From contig NC_088786.1 of assembly GCF_949628265.1 (NCBI RefSeq), forward strand, positions 17,546,001 through 17,610,000: a stretch of 64,000 bases of DNA. Reading direction: 5' to 3'. The position numbers were made by a program, and so were the translations under genes. Source of the stretch: Cloeon dipterum (Eukaryota > Arthropoda > Insecta > Ephemeroptera > Baetidae). The notes beneath the pieces are model-generated. The model did not search any database, was not told the DNA's origin, and saw only the letters and a list, made by a program, of their open reading frames with translations. Positions 47,780 to 61,700 of this stretch are shown in pieces (position 1 is the first letter of the stretch; the number at the start of each line of letters is the position of its first letter).

Positions 47780-48161
47780 TTTAACGCGCAGTTCAATCGG
47801 CCCCGTCTGCGAATGCAAACGCTTTCTCGATTTTCGAGTGTCGCCGGAGCAAAAATCCCCACACGAAAGAATTTTTCCACCCGCACGCATGCATGCATAC
47901 GTGTATGTGTGTAAGCAAGGGAAGGAAAGGGTTGTTAACGGGTCGAGAGCTGCCGGTCGAGAGGAGCCACTCGAGCGCCGCCGGGGGGCCGAGGGGGCGC
48001 ACGCAAGCACGCACCTCTACACGTCCGGATAATTATGCACAAGCTCTCCTGGCTCTATGGTTTGCCCAGAATGAATTAGCGCGCACGCACTCGCATGCGA
48101 TTCCGCCACCGCAGCCGCCGCTACCTCTCGCAGCGATCCGTGAAGTTCAGAGCTAGTCACC
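47780..48161 (+). promoter_or_regulatory. CpG-rich block upstream of a possible first exon
   Basis: GC- and CpG-rich block (cgccggggggccgagggggc and similar) ending directly at an ATG with strong context at 48162. It would suit an internal promoter and 5' UTR. No TATA box is seen; no initiator is convincing. Confidence 0.35.
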
Positions 48162-48239
48162 ATGCAGTCGCAGTCGCAGCGGAGGAAATGCACCATTTTC
48201 GACACAAGCTCTGATTGTTATCGTTGCTTTTCCGACAAG
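48162..48239 (+). CDS. Possible alternative first coding exon
   Basis: ATG in strong context (tcaccATGcag) opens 26 codons (MQSQSQRRKCTIFDTSSDCY then RCFSDK) that end at AAG|GTGACA, a fair donor, in phase 0. The exon at 30320-30694 also ends in phase 0 on the same strand, so both could splice to the same downstream exon, outside this window, as long and short isoform starts. This is inference from phase, strand and context only; the peptide is not recognised. Confidence 0.35.
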
Positions 48240-48244
48240 GTGAC

Positions 48245-51200
48245 ACTCGCGAGCCGCACTCTAACTAAATTGCCTCCTCGAAAATGCGGCCCACGTGTGG
48301 AGAGCCAGGTTTTAGAAGCAAAGCAAGCAATTAGTTCGGAATTTTTGTTAAAATATTAGGGTTGGGAATTTAACATGACGGTCAAATATTTTTTCTGAGC
48401 GTCTGATTTTCTTTTCAGCATCAAATGAGTGCGATTTTTGTAATGTAGAACACATTTAAAATTGTTTCAAACTTCCAAAAAAGCCTAAATCGCCCTAAAA
48501 CTGACCTTATCCTAAAATTTGCTTATTTTTTTACTTTTGAGTTGCAGCAATAATTTTTATTTAAAAAAAATCCAAATTTATCAGAGGATGTTTTGATGAG
48601 TTTTAGTGCTTGTGGCCCCTATAAATTCTTAAACAGAGGAAAAGCAGTTACAGATTAATTTTAAGCCACTCAGTTGCCTCGAATATTCAATGAAAAATTA
48701 ATTAAGATCTTTAGCAAATGCACAACCTTCCTTTGTCATGCATTTCCACGTTAACATTAGCCAATTTTACCGGAAAATTTACTAAACATTTATCTGCGAA
48801 TAAGATTTTTTTAAATTGCTCTGAGAAATTTTCTCGAGAACTTGGAAAATCCTCTGCAATGCAGAGGCAGCCGGATATTTCTGGCACAAACCCTTTTTGC
48901 AATTTGCACAATATGCTTAACAGGCAAGGGTTCCGGACTAATCCAGCGGGAGGAATATCTTTTTCTCTCATTTAAGGTTTTTTCCTAACAACATTAATAA
49001 GCCTGAACTACATTTTCCTTTCATGATTAACATATTAAATCTTTAAATTCTGACCGTTGATATATTTTTGCTAGTTTCTAGAAAGGAAAAACGATATGTT
49101 TTAAAGAAAACTACAATACCCAAATATAAAATTCCATAAAACAAACTAGTAATCATCAGTTCCCTGTAATTTTTAATAAAAAACGAAATTTTCCTAGATC
49201 ACCTTTCTGATGGAAAATTTGGGAAGATTACTCTTTATATCGTTTAATATATATTTTTCCGATAAAGAGCAATATTAAACGTTCCTTGACGTTCTAACAG
49301 AACGACAGAATGACAAAATTCAACGCAATTGTTATGTTGGCAATGTTCAATTTTCCGCCCAGTCACCAGTGCAAATTGAAATGGTGGCAACTGGCGACAC
49401 TTTTCCCGACTAAATTTGAAGGCTCGTTTCGTGTGTGTCAGCGCTCAGAAAAACGCACAGTAAACACGGCACACGGCAACAGCCATGCACACGGCAGCGG
49501 CATCAGTCATCGTCGGTCGCATCGCAAGCCAGCCTGGCGTGTACCGTGTGTCTCATTTTTTATCAATGCGCCCTGCCGCCGCCGCCGCCCGCCGCAAACA
49601 TACTGCATTGCCGCTTGCTCGCTGGTTCTCGGCTCGGCTGGGCCGCCCTCCTTCCAGCCACTCACCCTCTCCGAGCCACCGCAAAATTCGCGCTGCAACG
49701 CCTCACTCGAAACGATTTCGCAAAAATATACGTGCCGCCGGATTAGGATATTCGATATCTGTGCGCTGTTGTTGTTGTTTAAGCCGAGAAGTGGATTATT
49801 AGCTGGAAAGGAGGGCTTGTAAACACACACTTGCCGGCTAGAGCTCATTAATATACATCAAACAGAGCAGCCCGGCAGGAAAACTTGGTTGCAAGCACTG
49901 TATGCGATTTAATGCAGAGAAGCGGAGCCTTCTCAGAGTCGGGCCGAGACTGGTTAAATTAAAAAGATGATATACCTTCAAAACTAATTAATAAATTTCT
50001 TTAAAAATTTTAATTTGCAAATTTGCGGATATTATTAAAATTTACTTTTACTTCACAAACTTATGCATTATTTAAATGTATTGAGGAGAATGTTCGAAGT
50101 AAATCTCTCAAATTCCTTTGAATGCCTTTTATTAATGCCTCAAATTTGGACTGTAACAATATGAACATTCAATAAATATATAATACAATTTCATGCATTA
50201 AAATAGTATATAACTAAAATCGTCAGAATAAATATCTCAACTCACAAATAAATAAATTAAAGAAACAGTCTTACCCCGTTAATCCGGGTCAGTCAATTAC
50301 AATTGGGCTCACAGATTATATTCTCAATTACACAGACGAGCGCTATAAAATACAATATTTATAATTCAACTAGTATTCTTACCATTAAATATTATTGAGC
50401 GAAATTATTCACAACGTCTGCGGCGTGAGTATATATGACGTCTCACGCTAAAGGGAAAAATAATAGACGTGTCACTAACACTAAGGAAAGGTTCACAGTT
50501 CAGGGAAAAGGTGGAGGAGAGTGCCACCTATTGGCAGGCACTACAGTATAATGATCAGACAGTTTCGTAAAAGCTAATTTTTATTCAAAAATAAATAATC
50601 AATCTCAAAACGCTTAGCATTTTATATATTTTGCCTAATGCCATCTGAGAAATAGCTTTTTAATTAAAACGACGAATAATCCCTAGTCCTGCGACTAGCT
50701 ATAAACAAAAACGAGCAAAAGGAAACCCTTCTGGATTAGCTATGTGTATTATTTCCCAAAGGGTTTCTCTGAATATTTGTGCTCGAGAAGAGTCAGATAC
50801 AAGAGGAGAGTTTGCCTTTCGAGTTCAGGTGCGTGGAGAAGCACCTGTGGCGAAAAAAGCGGCTCGCGGCAGCAGATGTTATTACATCATTTGGTTGGGC
50901 ACGCGCCTCTTCTCTCTCGCTCTCGGTTAGTTCGGCTCGCGAGCAAGAGGGATCATCTGCAACGAAAGCAGCTGCCTCTTGGTAGGTAATTAGCCCGAGC
51001 CGACGAGTTGGCTGCTGCTGCTATGCTGCCGGTAGAGAGAAGGATCGATTCAAAATCTGCCGCGCGCTTTTGTATGATTATTTTAAAGGCAATCTCGTCG
51101 GATTTTAATTAAAACGACGACGAGCAGAAGCGAAACTGTGCTGAATAATTGAGGCAAAAAGACGACGAGCGTGTTGTTATTTTATTTATCTCAAAACATT

Positions 51201-54200
51201 TTTATTTTGTTTAACATTTTCTGCGTTTCGTGTGCAGCTATTGCAGATTGACCAAAGCCGCGAGTTTTGTTTTGCTGTCCGAGCGTGGTAATAACAAAGG
51301 CAACCTCATTGTGCAACCGATTTGCGTACAGCTCTGAGGGTTGTTTTGTTATTATGCAAAATGCTCGCGGAAAAATTAGTTTGTTGTCCGGCTTCTCTTC
51401 GGCGCTTGCGTTTGGCAGCTACACACGGTGGCTATTTTTCCTTTTCAAATCGACGAGCAGTGCCTTTGACAGCAAGCAAAAAGTGGAGTGAAGCTAGTTG
51501 ATTTATGAAAACAGGCAGTCGACCATGTGTTTTATTGTCTCTCTCCTCTATGTGTAACGCTAATAAAACAGCGGCAACACTCGAAATATATAACCATCTT
51601 TTAAAAAAAGATGAGCTTTTTATTGGAGAAATACAAGTCCCAGTGAATGCAGACAAAAAATACATATCCAAAAACTGTCAAACTTAGAGTTTTATTAATT
51701 ATTTTTCTTTTGTTTTGTAAAACACCAAAGGCCTTAAAATTGATTATCACTGGTCCCGAGGTTCAAATGAGATGAAATCGATGAATTCGAAAGTGGGAAA
51801 CAAATTGGCAACAAGGTCACTTAAATTTGGCTTAATTCTTAAAATCGCCGTCAGATATGGAAAGCTCAATTCTTTAAAGTGATACTTATTATTACGTACA
51901 CATAAATATTTTGAAGGGTAGAATTTTTATATTTCCGACACAATATGAAAATTTAAAATAGTGTATTTACGGGCACCAAATAATCGAGCTATTTAAAAAG
52001 ATTTTTTTTCAACCTGATTTTGAGCAAATTTGGGCCAATAATGTTTGATTGCTTACGGTTAGAATTTGTAATAGAGGTTGAAATTGACCTTCGGGAGGTT
52101 TTCAGAACACCTTATTCATTGAAAAGACATTTAATTTTAAAGTCCACTATGGTGGAAATCTGCCTGTCGGGCTTATAGTCTTAGCTTTTCCGCAGGTTCG
52201 GTAGCCGTCAAAAGGAAATTTCGCATTTTCCGCGGTGCCTTTGAGAGCGCGGCTTCAAAAGCACGCTTTTGATGCTCACACGCTCAAGTTCGCATCGCTC
52301 CCTCTCGCTGCATGTAATCATTGGATCTGTTGGATGAAAACGTCTGGTCTGCAGAGCAAACGTTCGTTGCCAGAGTCCCTTGTGAACGGGTGGGCAGCAA
52401 GCCGCAGTCGGCCAAGCGTGCCGCAAAAGCACAGCCGAAATCCAAATTACACACTCGCGCTTTTATTTCGTGTCACTATGTGGGCTGATGGATTCCTTTT
52501 GTATCGGCCATAGCCACCTGGATTATTCCGGGAATAATTTGGATAATCCGTCCACTCAATTTTGAAATTCGGTTGGACGGAAGCGAGGAATTTTATTCTC
52601 AGCATGGACTTCTGGTGTAAAATTGAGTGATTGCGTTGCAAATAATTAAAAATAAAATATTTACACCTCAAATTTTTGACATATTATATATTCATGGGAA
52701 ATGGCATCGAAGTTTTACGGCACATTAATTACATTGAAATGGAAATTTAGAAGTTAAATGACTGTGAAATTAATTTCTAACTGCTACCAGAGGGATTTCA
52801 ATTAACTAATTGTGTCACCAAACATTGATACAAAATGAAATAAGCTCGTTTCACCAAAACAATTGAGTCCAATATTTACGTAAAAAGGGTAAAATGCAAA
52901 GCAAAACATTATAGAGGTGAAAAATCTCATTCAATCAAAAATTTTGAATTACAAATATGGCACCAGTTTCCTTTCGCGACCTAAAAGATTTCAATGACAA
53001 CAATTATTATTTAAATTTATCCGCAAATCACAATAAAAACAAAAACTAACAGTTAGTAAAAATGATAAAAAAGTCAATTAATGCTGTTCAATATGTTGCT
53101 GGGGAATCTCTTTCTCTACACCTATCATACAAATAATTTCCTATAATTTAAATCAATAAAAAATATTAGCTCAGGAGATTTTTTTCTAAATTTTAGATTC
53201 ATTAATGTAACTTTAAAATTAAATCGTCTTCGTTTTTTATAAGCGAAAAAAGCACCAGCCAATATTTTTCCCTAAATTGGCTGGACCTCGTAACTTTCCA
53301 AATAATAAATATGCTTTAAATAAAATCAAATGCGTGTATTTATAGCAGTGACAGCCGTGCGACAGGTGTAAAGGTTTGAATGTCACCCGAATGTACATTA
53401 TGAAAATTCATCCGTAGAGGTCATATGGAGGCGCGCGTCTCATTCAAAAAGCCGGCGCGAAGCCTTACGTATACTGTGTGCTTGTCACTCGATTTGTACT
53501 CAGCGCAGGCGATCAGTGTGGGTTTGAGGGTGTGAGGGTGCACACTCATACAGAGACACGCCTTTTCAATTATACTGCAAAGAAGCCGCAGCGGCAACAC
53601 CTGCTGGCAAAATAATGGAATATTACAAGAAGTGAAAGTTGCCCTTATTGCTTTGTGCCGGGGAAGCGCGTCAAAAGCGCGCGGCATGTTTGTGAATGTT
53701 TTTGCATGCGAAATTACGAGTCGGCAAGGGCGCTGGCGCTGTTTTCCGCTTTACTGAATTCATTTGGACAGAATGATCGCTTTTTCAGCAGGTGTGCAAA
53801 ACAAAGGATGAAAATTTGGAAAATCGTGCTTTCATCAGAGGCAGGCTTCGCGCATGCCTGGGAAATTCGCTCAAATTAAATCATCCCGGACTATGCAATT
53901 TTCTACCAGACAGAACTGATTAAAAATGATTAAAATGACATAATTTTTGCTGGAGAGCAGAGTTTGTTTGATGCTTAAGATAAGTGTGGTACTCTGAATT
54001 AAAAAAAATAAACGAATTTTCCTCCACTCTGCAAACAGTTTTTGAGGGGATTTTTGTCGTTTTGTAGAAGAATTTTTTTTTTACAAGTCATGACGACAGC
54101 TTTAAATTTCATTGCGCGTTTTTGCAGTTCCTGATTGCTGTTTTTAATATTTTTAAAATTATATTCTTCAAGGAAATGCTTTAGTTGGTGGTGACTTTGT

Positions 54201-54580
54201 TCGTGTAAACCAAATGCAGTGGTTTAAAGAGCTGAGGTTTTTAATAATTAACAAAGTTCAAATCATTTTCTCCTGGTCAACGTTTGATGGTTTCGAATGC
54301 AATAAACTCACCACGAGCTATGACATAACTTTCCCTATGATAGCTACAACAGAAAAATTTAACCAGATATAACACTTACTTTACCTTACACTTACATTAG
54401 TAAATTAAAGTATAAATTATATAAATATGACATCATTATATTGCGAGCCTCGAGATCTCGAGATCAAAATATTTTAACGAGGGGAAAAGAATAAAATTCT
54501 GTATCATATTAAAAACAAAACATAAAATGGATTTAAAAAAGTGAAAAATCTGAATTTGGACTAATATGCATTTTCTTCTG
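48245..54580. other. Gene-poor DNA
   Basis: No exon supported. A family D fragment lies at 48740-48778. GC-rich islands occur near 49.43-49.75, 50.8-51.1, 52.2-52.45 and 53.4-53.75 kb. Overlapping open frames on both strands in the 49.5-kb island are low-complexity and rejected. Confidence 0.3.
48740..48778. repeat. Interspersed repeat family D, short fragment
   Basis: catttccacgttaacattag followed by ccaattttaccggaaaa matches 10540-10575 with few differences. Confidence 0.5.
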
Positions 54581-54649
54581 TTTCAGGTAAGGTTTATGCG
54601 TGCAGCAAACGAAGTAGCCTGCAGAAGCGAGCACTTGAGTGATAAGTAC

Positions 54650-55150
54650 ACTGTCCAAAGCGCGCGCAGATTTATCAGCCGGAGCGAGTTCGTTCGTTGG
54701 TTCGTTTTTCAGGCCGACCCTCATTCGTCGGCCGGCTGACAGCAAACTTTGTCACTTTTGTCCCCGCGCGGTCTCTGCTCTCACTCCAGCTCCGTTCGCT
54801 CAAGTGGTCCGCAAGACAATTGCCGAGCTCCGTGTCTCGTGCATGCTCAAGTGGCCGTCGAGCCGCCGCACCGCGTCCCCCGCCGCCCTCCGCCGCCTGC
54901 CTGCCACCCCCGGTGGCCGTGTCGCCTAATTACGTCACTCTCATAAGCCGCGCCGCTCCATATTTCACATCATTCCGCATTCATGCAGCGCGCCGCCGCT
55001 TTTTCCGCGCGCGCTCTCGCAGGGATTTGGCTCGCCCGCCGCGCTCCTCCAGCCAAGCAAATTATTTCGGCCGAGTTAATTCTCGCGCCCGCCGACCCTC
55101 AGCTTAACTTTCGGGCCAAAGGACGCAGCAACCTTTTCACTGTGCGCGAA
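54650..55150. promoter_or_regulatory. CpG-rich block
   Basis: About 500 bp of GC-rich, CpG-rich sequence, with a preceding acceptor-like tttctgtttcag at about 54587. It could contain an untranslated or alternative first exon. Frames are open on several phases because stops are rare in GC-rich DNA; none is called. Confidence 0.3.
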
Positions 55151-55154
55151 GCTG

Positions 55155-58000
55155 CGGCACGTTAAAATTAAAAAGAAAGTCAAGGCGTATATACTTTCGA
55201 AAATGGCTTATGGAATACTTTGCTACATTTTGGAGTTTCTCGATACGCAATATTGGCAAATGAGCACCACCGTTATTTGAATATTACGCTCCTGGCCTTG
55301 ATGAGAAGCACAATTAGAAGGCAATTTTACGGTTTCCCTCGCTTTGCTACACGTGCAACGGTTTCTTTTTAATTTTCCGGAGAACCACGTCCCCACCTCA
55401 AAATTCCCGAAATTTATGCCCTTTTTAAGTGGTCGCTGATGTTTGCAGATAATCCAGTGGAAATGGTTCCGATAAAAAAATTGCAAAATTAAAAAAAAAC
55501 ATCAAAGTTTTCAAACCAAATCGATAATTTATTATTTTAGTTGAAAATAAACAAGCGGCTATTTCTCTTCATAAAATATATTAAATGTTGAGCATTTTTA
55601 GAATCCAAAATTATTGAATTTATCTGGTGTCACGAGCAATTTAGACGGTTTTTGGCACCAAAGATGGTTTTAGAGCTAATTAGGTGGGACTCAAAAAGAC
55701 TTAAAATTGCTTGATTTGAGCTCATTTAGCTTCCAAAATTGAATCAGAGGCAAAGAAAAAGTCAATTGTCTTAAATTACAGAGCAGCACAAGAGATGGAC
55801 ACACAAATAATGTTTATTTGCTCCAATACATTTCTCTGAGAAGATCCCCAGATTTCATTTTTCCACAGACCAATCTTTGATACGAAAATTGCTTTTCGGC
55901 TGAATCCCAATTTGCCAACGTTTACATCTGAGTTGATTTCGAGTGACTCGCTCTTTCGATTAGATACACGAAAAGTTGGGACCGAAACGCAAGTCGACAA
56001 AGGAGCACCTTTGCACCGTCGTCAGTGGGGCAGGCGGAAAATTAGCTTCCTGTGAACGGACGGCCGAAGAGCCGAACGAATTTGGAGGGCACCTCTCTCG
56101 CACTCACCCACTCTCTCACTCAGTTGACGGAGTGGAGGCTTGTTAGGCAACCGGCGCGTCGCTTGCGCCCAGATGGTTGCAGAGACGCCGATCCGATAAG
56201 AAGCTGCACAGATCAGACACGGCCAGCTATTCAATTAATCCGCTCTCGCTCGTACTCCGCGCCTGGCTTTTAGTGCTGAATCAAAGCTCAAACAGCTTCG
56301 TTAAAATTACAAACGCCTGCCTCTCCTCATTATGCGGCGCTGCAGAGATGCCGAGTTGAGCGGAGCACTATGTCTCACCCTTTGTGCAGTGCAAATCGTC
56401 CGGATTTAGCCAGCTAATTGTTTCCCTCCAGATAGCAATAAATTATTACAGAGGCAGCAGTCGATCCTAGAGTTTGCATTTTGTTTTTCCAGGAGTGGAA
56501 TTTTGCGAAAAAATATCAATAAAATCTAGAAAAATCCATTTTTTTACAATAAAAAATATTTACCCAAATTTATGCCGATATGAAAAGGTTTTCCATATTT
56601 TCTAACTTTGGAAAACTAGGATTCCTGTAAAAAAATCCTTATGTTTCCAATTACTTCCGGTAAAAGCGCTAGACATTATTTTTTGTCAGTTGTCCGCCCT
56701 TCCGTAAAAGCCAGTGCTAAAACCTCCAATTTAAAATTCCGTCCGTCGTTTTACGATAGGCTAGTCCAGGAAAATATGTTCGCAGAAAGTGTCGGAATCT
56801 TCAGCAGCGGCCGCAATTTGCTGGGCGAGAATTTAACAAGAAAACTTTTGCCGCTGTGAAAAGTGAGGGTCGGCCAGAAACAAAACGTATTCATGCACGG
56901 CGCGACGCCTCGCTTTTGAAAAGGGCCAATGCAAGATTTATCCTCGGGTGGCGCAGATAAAGAAAGAAAGAAAAGCAGCTTCGCCCACGGCCCATCCAGC
57001 TTGTCCTTTTGAACTGCGTCAGTGGCGGATCCGTTATGCTTCAATTAAAAATTATTCACAAATAGAGCTATTATTACAGCTCTGACAGGGAGAGAAACTA
57101 AATTAGACTCAATCAATAATTACTTTTTGCTTTTAGACCTGGATGAAATAAAATATGTACATTACATATACTGAGGTATGTTTTTTCTGCAAAGTTTGCT
57201 TAATTAATAATTGCACGGCTTGCTGGAGTTTACATTATGGAAATTATGAGAGATAGAGAGAGAGAGTTCTCTCGTTAATTATCGTTACCACAGGCCATAA
57301 TTAGGAGCTCAAATGTTTTTTACTAGTTTGTCAAGAGATCAAAACTTTGTCAGACTAATCCATGAATGAGCTAGACTCTGTTTAATAATTAAAATCAGAT
57401 AGAAATTTCTGAACGATTTTCTGCAGCCTATAAACAGTTTTATTTTAAAGAATACTCGCAAATTAAGAACGTCCTTACGTTTGAAGTAATCAACAGAGAT
57501 AGCACCAACTGATATATATTAAATTTTTCTGTGTTTAAAAATAAAAGACGCAATTTTCTTGTTGTTGGTGTTGTCATTTATAGCGCAATTGGTCAAATCG
57601 ATTTTGTTTTCCGGTTCATCAAATTATTTTTAACGCCAAGAACGCACATGAACGGGATAGAATCTGGAATTTCATTGTTAGTATAGTAAATTAACGGTGG
57701 CGCCATCTGTTGATGACTCGAAAGACAAAGGGACTTTCTGAATTGACAAATTTGTGATTTTTTCACTTATGATCTTATTGCGTTTGACTTTAATTTTTAT
57801 TTCTGAGCACTCTGCAATTTAAATTTTCATAACTTAAATGAAACCTAAAGGTGTCAAAAGGCAAAATTAAATAGGATGGCAAATATTTATTTTTCAAACA
57901 AAAATAGATTTATTAGTTGTTGGAATTCAACTACATTTCTTTCCTTCTTTGTCATGCCCCCGCGAAAGGAAGCGGGCTAATTGACAAATCGAAGTGAAAG
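55155..58000. other. Gene-poor DNA
   Basis: No exon supported. Contains a family C copy on the minus strand (55321-55460) and GC-rich patches near 56.0-56.35 and 56.7-57.0 kb. Confidence 0.3.
55321..55460 (-). repeat. Interspersed repeat family C, inverted copy
   Basis: Reverse complement aligns with 29747-29885 over its length, with cagcgaccactt, gggaattttgaggtggggac, aaattaaaaagaaa, agcaaagcg and ccgtaaaat in the same order. Confidence 0.65.
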
Positions 58001-58009
58001 CCTAATGCA

Positions 58010-58368
58010 TTAATCATGGCGGCGCACGGCGAGCCCCTGAGGAGCCTTTGGCGCTGCAACCCACGCCACCAGGGCCCACTCTTTCATTCGAGCCTGTCTG
58101 CTGCTGCTGCTGCTGCTGGCTGGCTGGCTCGTTCAGCGCGAGAAAGAGAGATAAAATTCGCCGTCGGAGAATAACAAGGGGGCTGGTGGTGTGCCTTCTG
58201 GTGCCCTCCCTTTGTTTATGGTCTATTTTTACACCAAATAAAGACACTCGAGCGCCGCGCATCCCTTTGTCTCCCCTGCAATTTCTCCGCTCTTGCGCCG
58301 AGCGAGCGACAGAAAAGAGAGAAGCACCCTCTAGCCCAAATTCTCTCCACAAGAAGCCAGAGAGTTTG

Positions 58369-58399
<31 letters not shown>

Positions 58400-58660
58400 T
58401 AGAGAGAGGAGAGAAGAAAGAGTGTGTCGCTGGCGTCGTGTATGTGAGTTGAGTGGGCCGCTCGTTATTCCGACGCCCGTGTGCGAAAATAATCGCACTG
58501 ACACGGAAACATTGCCGCGTACTTAAACCTTCCCTGCAGACGACCTCTGCATTCAAATACGCGGCTGGCCTGAAATTGTAATGAGATGAAACTGCTGCAC
58601 CTCGCGAGACCTGGAGGGGTGTTTTTTGTCGCGCCGTCAACTAACACTCTTTTCAAAAGG
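58010..58660. promoter_or_regulatory. GC-rich island with GA-rich tract
   Basis: GC-rich island containing a (CTG)7 run near 58098-58119 and an imperfect GA tract at 58370-58420. GA tracts are binding sites for GAGA-type factors in insects, so a regulatory role is possible. The long minus-strand frame here (58014-58640) is low-complexity and is not called as a gene. Confidence 0.25.
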
Positions 58661-58671
58661 AACAGCTTGAG

Positions 58672-58674
<3 letters not shown>

Positions 58675-58739
<65 letters not shown>
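58675..58739. repeat. (GA)n microsatellite
   Basis: About 32 uninterrupted GA dinucleotides. Confidence 0.95.
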
Positions 58740-58759
58740 AGCACAAAGCTAGTTCCTCT

Positions 58760-61700
58760 CCAACTCGAAAATTTGCTATTATGTGTTTATCAGTTTTCAG
58801 TCAAAGTCTGCTCAAAGAATTTTAATTATTTTAGTGTGTCCAAAGGTAAAATCTACTCATTGCTGCAGAGTTTGCAATTTAGTCTGGTTGGGGTTATTCC
58901 TGAAAATTTAAATTTTTGGTTTTCCCCACAAATAATAATTAACAAACACACACACACCTAAAAGAGTGAAATTTGAAAGCTTGGATTCTTAATTTATATT
59001 ATTATATTGGTGTTTATTGCTCATGAATTAAAGATAATGTTTTGTTTCGTTTCAGTTCAGTTTAGGTCATGAAAAGTTAAATTGTTCATAAATTGTAAAC
59101 TATCCGACTGTTTCCAGAAATACTCGAAAAAAAAACACCAGAAAATTTTTAAAGTCAATTATCCACCCTGTATTGCGGGCAAAACCCAATCCAATCAGTA
59201 CACAGCATGAAATTTGGTACATGGTCCACCGATTTCTGTCGCTAAATATTGCATTTCCAGAATGGTTTGGCTAGTTAAATTTTACTGCCTAGTAACCAAG
59301 TGGCTGGAAATGAAAGCCAAAGGTCGATTTCAATATAGGCTCCACGCTTGTGTGTGTTTGAAAATTTGTCCGATTCGCCGCGATAACGCAGCCAGGTCCT
59401 AAGCGGGGTGCATTTTGATTACTGCCTTTGCTTGGAGGAAAAAAATGTAAAGGCGGATAAAAAATCGAGCTTGATAAATTTGACAAATGACTGTTGTTGG
59501 CGCGCCCAACGGTAATAATGAATTTTAATGCGACGGCGCGGGCACGATAAGGCGGCCGGCTTTTTTCTCTGGACACGAAACATCGCGTGTCACGCACCAC
59601 CCAAGGTGAAATATGAAAATGGCCGTACATCGATCGCCTCTCTGAATTCGGCACCGGGTCGCCCAATCTGAAGTGAAAACTGACTCGGTGTTTCAAGAGG
59701 AAATGCTTTCAAGGGTGCACTCAATCTCAAACTATTTTTCTGAAAGGATATGTTGCAATGTGTTGATGGTTAGACATTTTGTTTCCTTAAAAACCGAGAA
59801 AAGTGTAAAAAATACATTATCCAAGCTATTTAATTTGCGATCGAATTCTAAAAACTGCAGTCATTTGCATTAAAATTCATGTTAGTTTTTGCAACATTAA
59901 AAAGCTGTACAAATTGCAATTGAAATTTTGAAAGAAAAAAAAGTAAACTAAAACGCAGAGCCCTTATCGACATCGAAGAACATTTGTTTTTGGGACGAAC
60001 ACCTTCCGAACACAAATAAACGTAGTTTGTCTAGCTTTCTTACAAAGACAAACGGTCCTGCCGAAAAACAATTTTCCGGCTGCGATTCGTGGTAGTAGTT
60101 GGCCAGACAAAGCAGCTGGGGTGTAATTGCTCAGCGCACGTGCGTTTATCAGCCGCTGGGAATCAATGTGCTGCTGCTGGCGTCACTATTATCGCAAATG
60201 CTTTTATTGCTTCCTGGGAAAGGTAGGCGGTGGAAGCAAGCTGCATGTTTCCACCAGCGACGGGCCCATTCGGTCGAATTCCCGAGAAAACGCTCTCTTT
60301 GCATAATACGTACGTACTAGCTAGAGCAGGAAAAATAGCACACACGAGACTCTGGTGCTGCAGCAGCAGGGTGTGGCAGTGCTTAAATTTTCGTACTTTT
60401 CACCTCCGCAGACCAAGTCATGCGCATTTTTCGAAGGGTAAATCTCCATTATCACTAATTATCTTTGCACCAACGTGCCCGAAACTGTTCCTTGACGTTG
60501 GTTTTAAAGGCAACAGAGCTGAATAAAAATCAGTTGAGTACCTTTAGGAGAAGCAAAGGCAATGAGAGAGCGTACAAAAATATTAATTTGTTTTGCAGCA
60601 TTTCTGCTAGTTGTTGCCTGCGAGATTAATTTCTAGAGGTGTGCAAAACCAATTTTTCTGTGGCTGCCATCAAATTACTTTTGTCTTTATGGCTGAATGG
60701 ATCATGACGCGAATAGAAAACGCCAATGCAACATCATAAATAGATTAAATAATCGATCAAAATATACAATGATTAATTGTTCGATTCCTATGTAAAACGC
60801 AGTGTGATAAATCTGCTTCCGCAGTAAAAATCACGAGACAAGTGAAAGAAGGAACACACTCTCATTTTCTGAGGCAAAAAATTGTTAATTGCGCAGAAAT
60901 TATTAAGAAGATATTATCCGCGTCGACGGTGTGCACAAGCAAAGCAGCGGCGTATATTCCGCCGAGCAAGGAAGATAAAAACCGCTTGAAAAGTGCCACT
61001 TATTTCGCCCGCGGCGAGAAAATTCCGGTGCAAATTAAAACTGCATTAGCGCTGACAAAAGGCTCTATTTTATCTGCATGCACGGGTTGGGCCAATAAAG
61101 CTGCAGAGAGGAACAAACGAGCGCGAGTCATGCACATTGCTGCGGCTGCGAATTAGTATTTCATTATTTTATCGCCCGTTCCGTATAATTCGCCCTGTCC
61201 CGAACAGTCTAAAGCAAATAACAATGGCTGCCGCCGCCGCCGCCACCGCGAGATAATGCATGTACATAGGCGTGGAATATGTATTACGTACATAAAGGTA
61301 TGTAAATAATTATTCCGCGTGGCCTGCTGCTTATCAAGATTAAGCGTAATTGTCATTTTCCTGCAAACACTCGCTCGCTCTCTCTCGCGCACGAGCGGTG
61401 TGTTTGGGAGACGACGAATCGGGCACACGCATTAGCACCAGTCAATATGTCACACACGCGCCCCAAATGAGTGCTGTTGATTACCGATTGAGTACGTAGG
61501 ACGAAACAACACGGCCGTCGTGCGCAAAGCTTATAAAACATTGACAACCAATTGCGGCCCGACACCGACGAGACCAATTTTTTGACGCTGCTGAATGTCG
61601 ATTGCAGAACGTGTCAATTTTCGTTCAAAACAGTGGGTTTGGTTAGTTGAAGAGGGTCTAGATGAGAAATTTTTCATTTTGTCAGAGGTTTCAAAAAGGA

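Noticed and set aside
49310..49848. Several overlapping frames of 100-170 codons on both strands
   Set aside because: They arise in a GC-rich island where stops are rare; low-complexity content and no splice logic.
54449..54462. 14-bp perfect palindrome ctcgagatctcgag
   Set aside because: A single short palindrome in 64 kb is expected by chance and has no context suggesting function.
58014..58640. 208-codon minus-strand frame with poly-Gln and Ser/Leu runs
   Set aside because: Driven by the CTG repeat and GA/CT microsatellites; no domain or start context.
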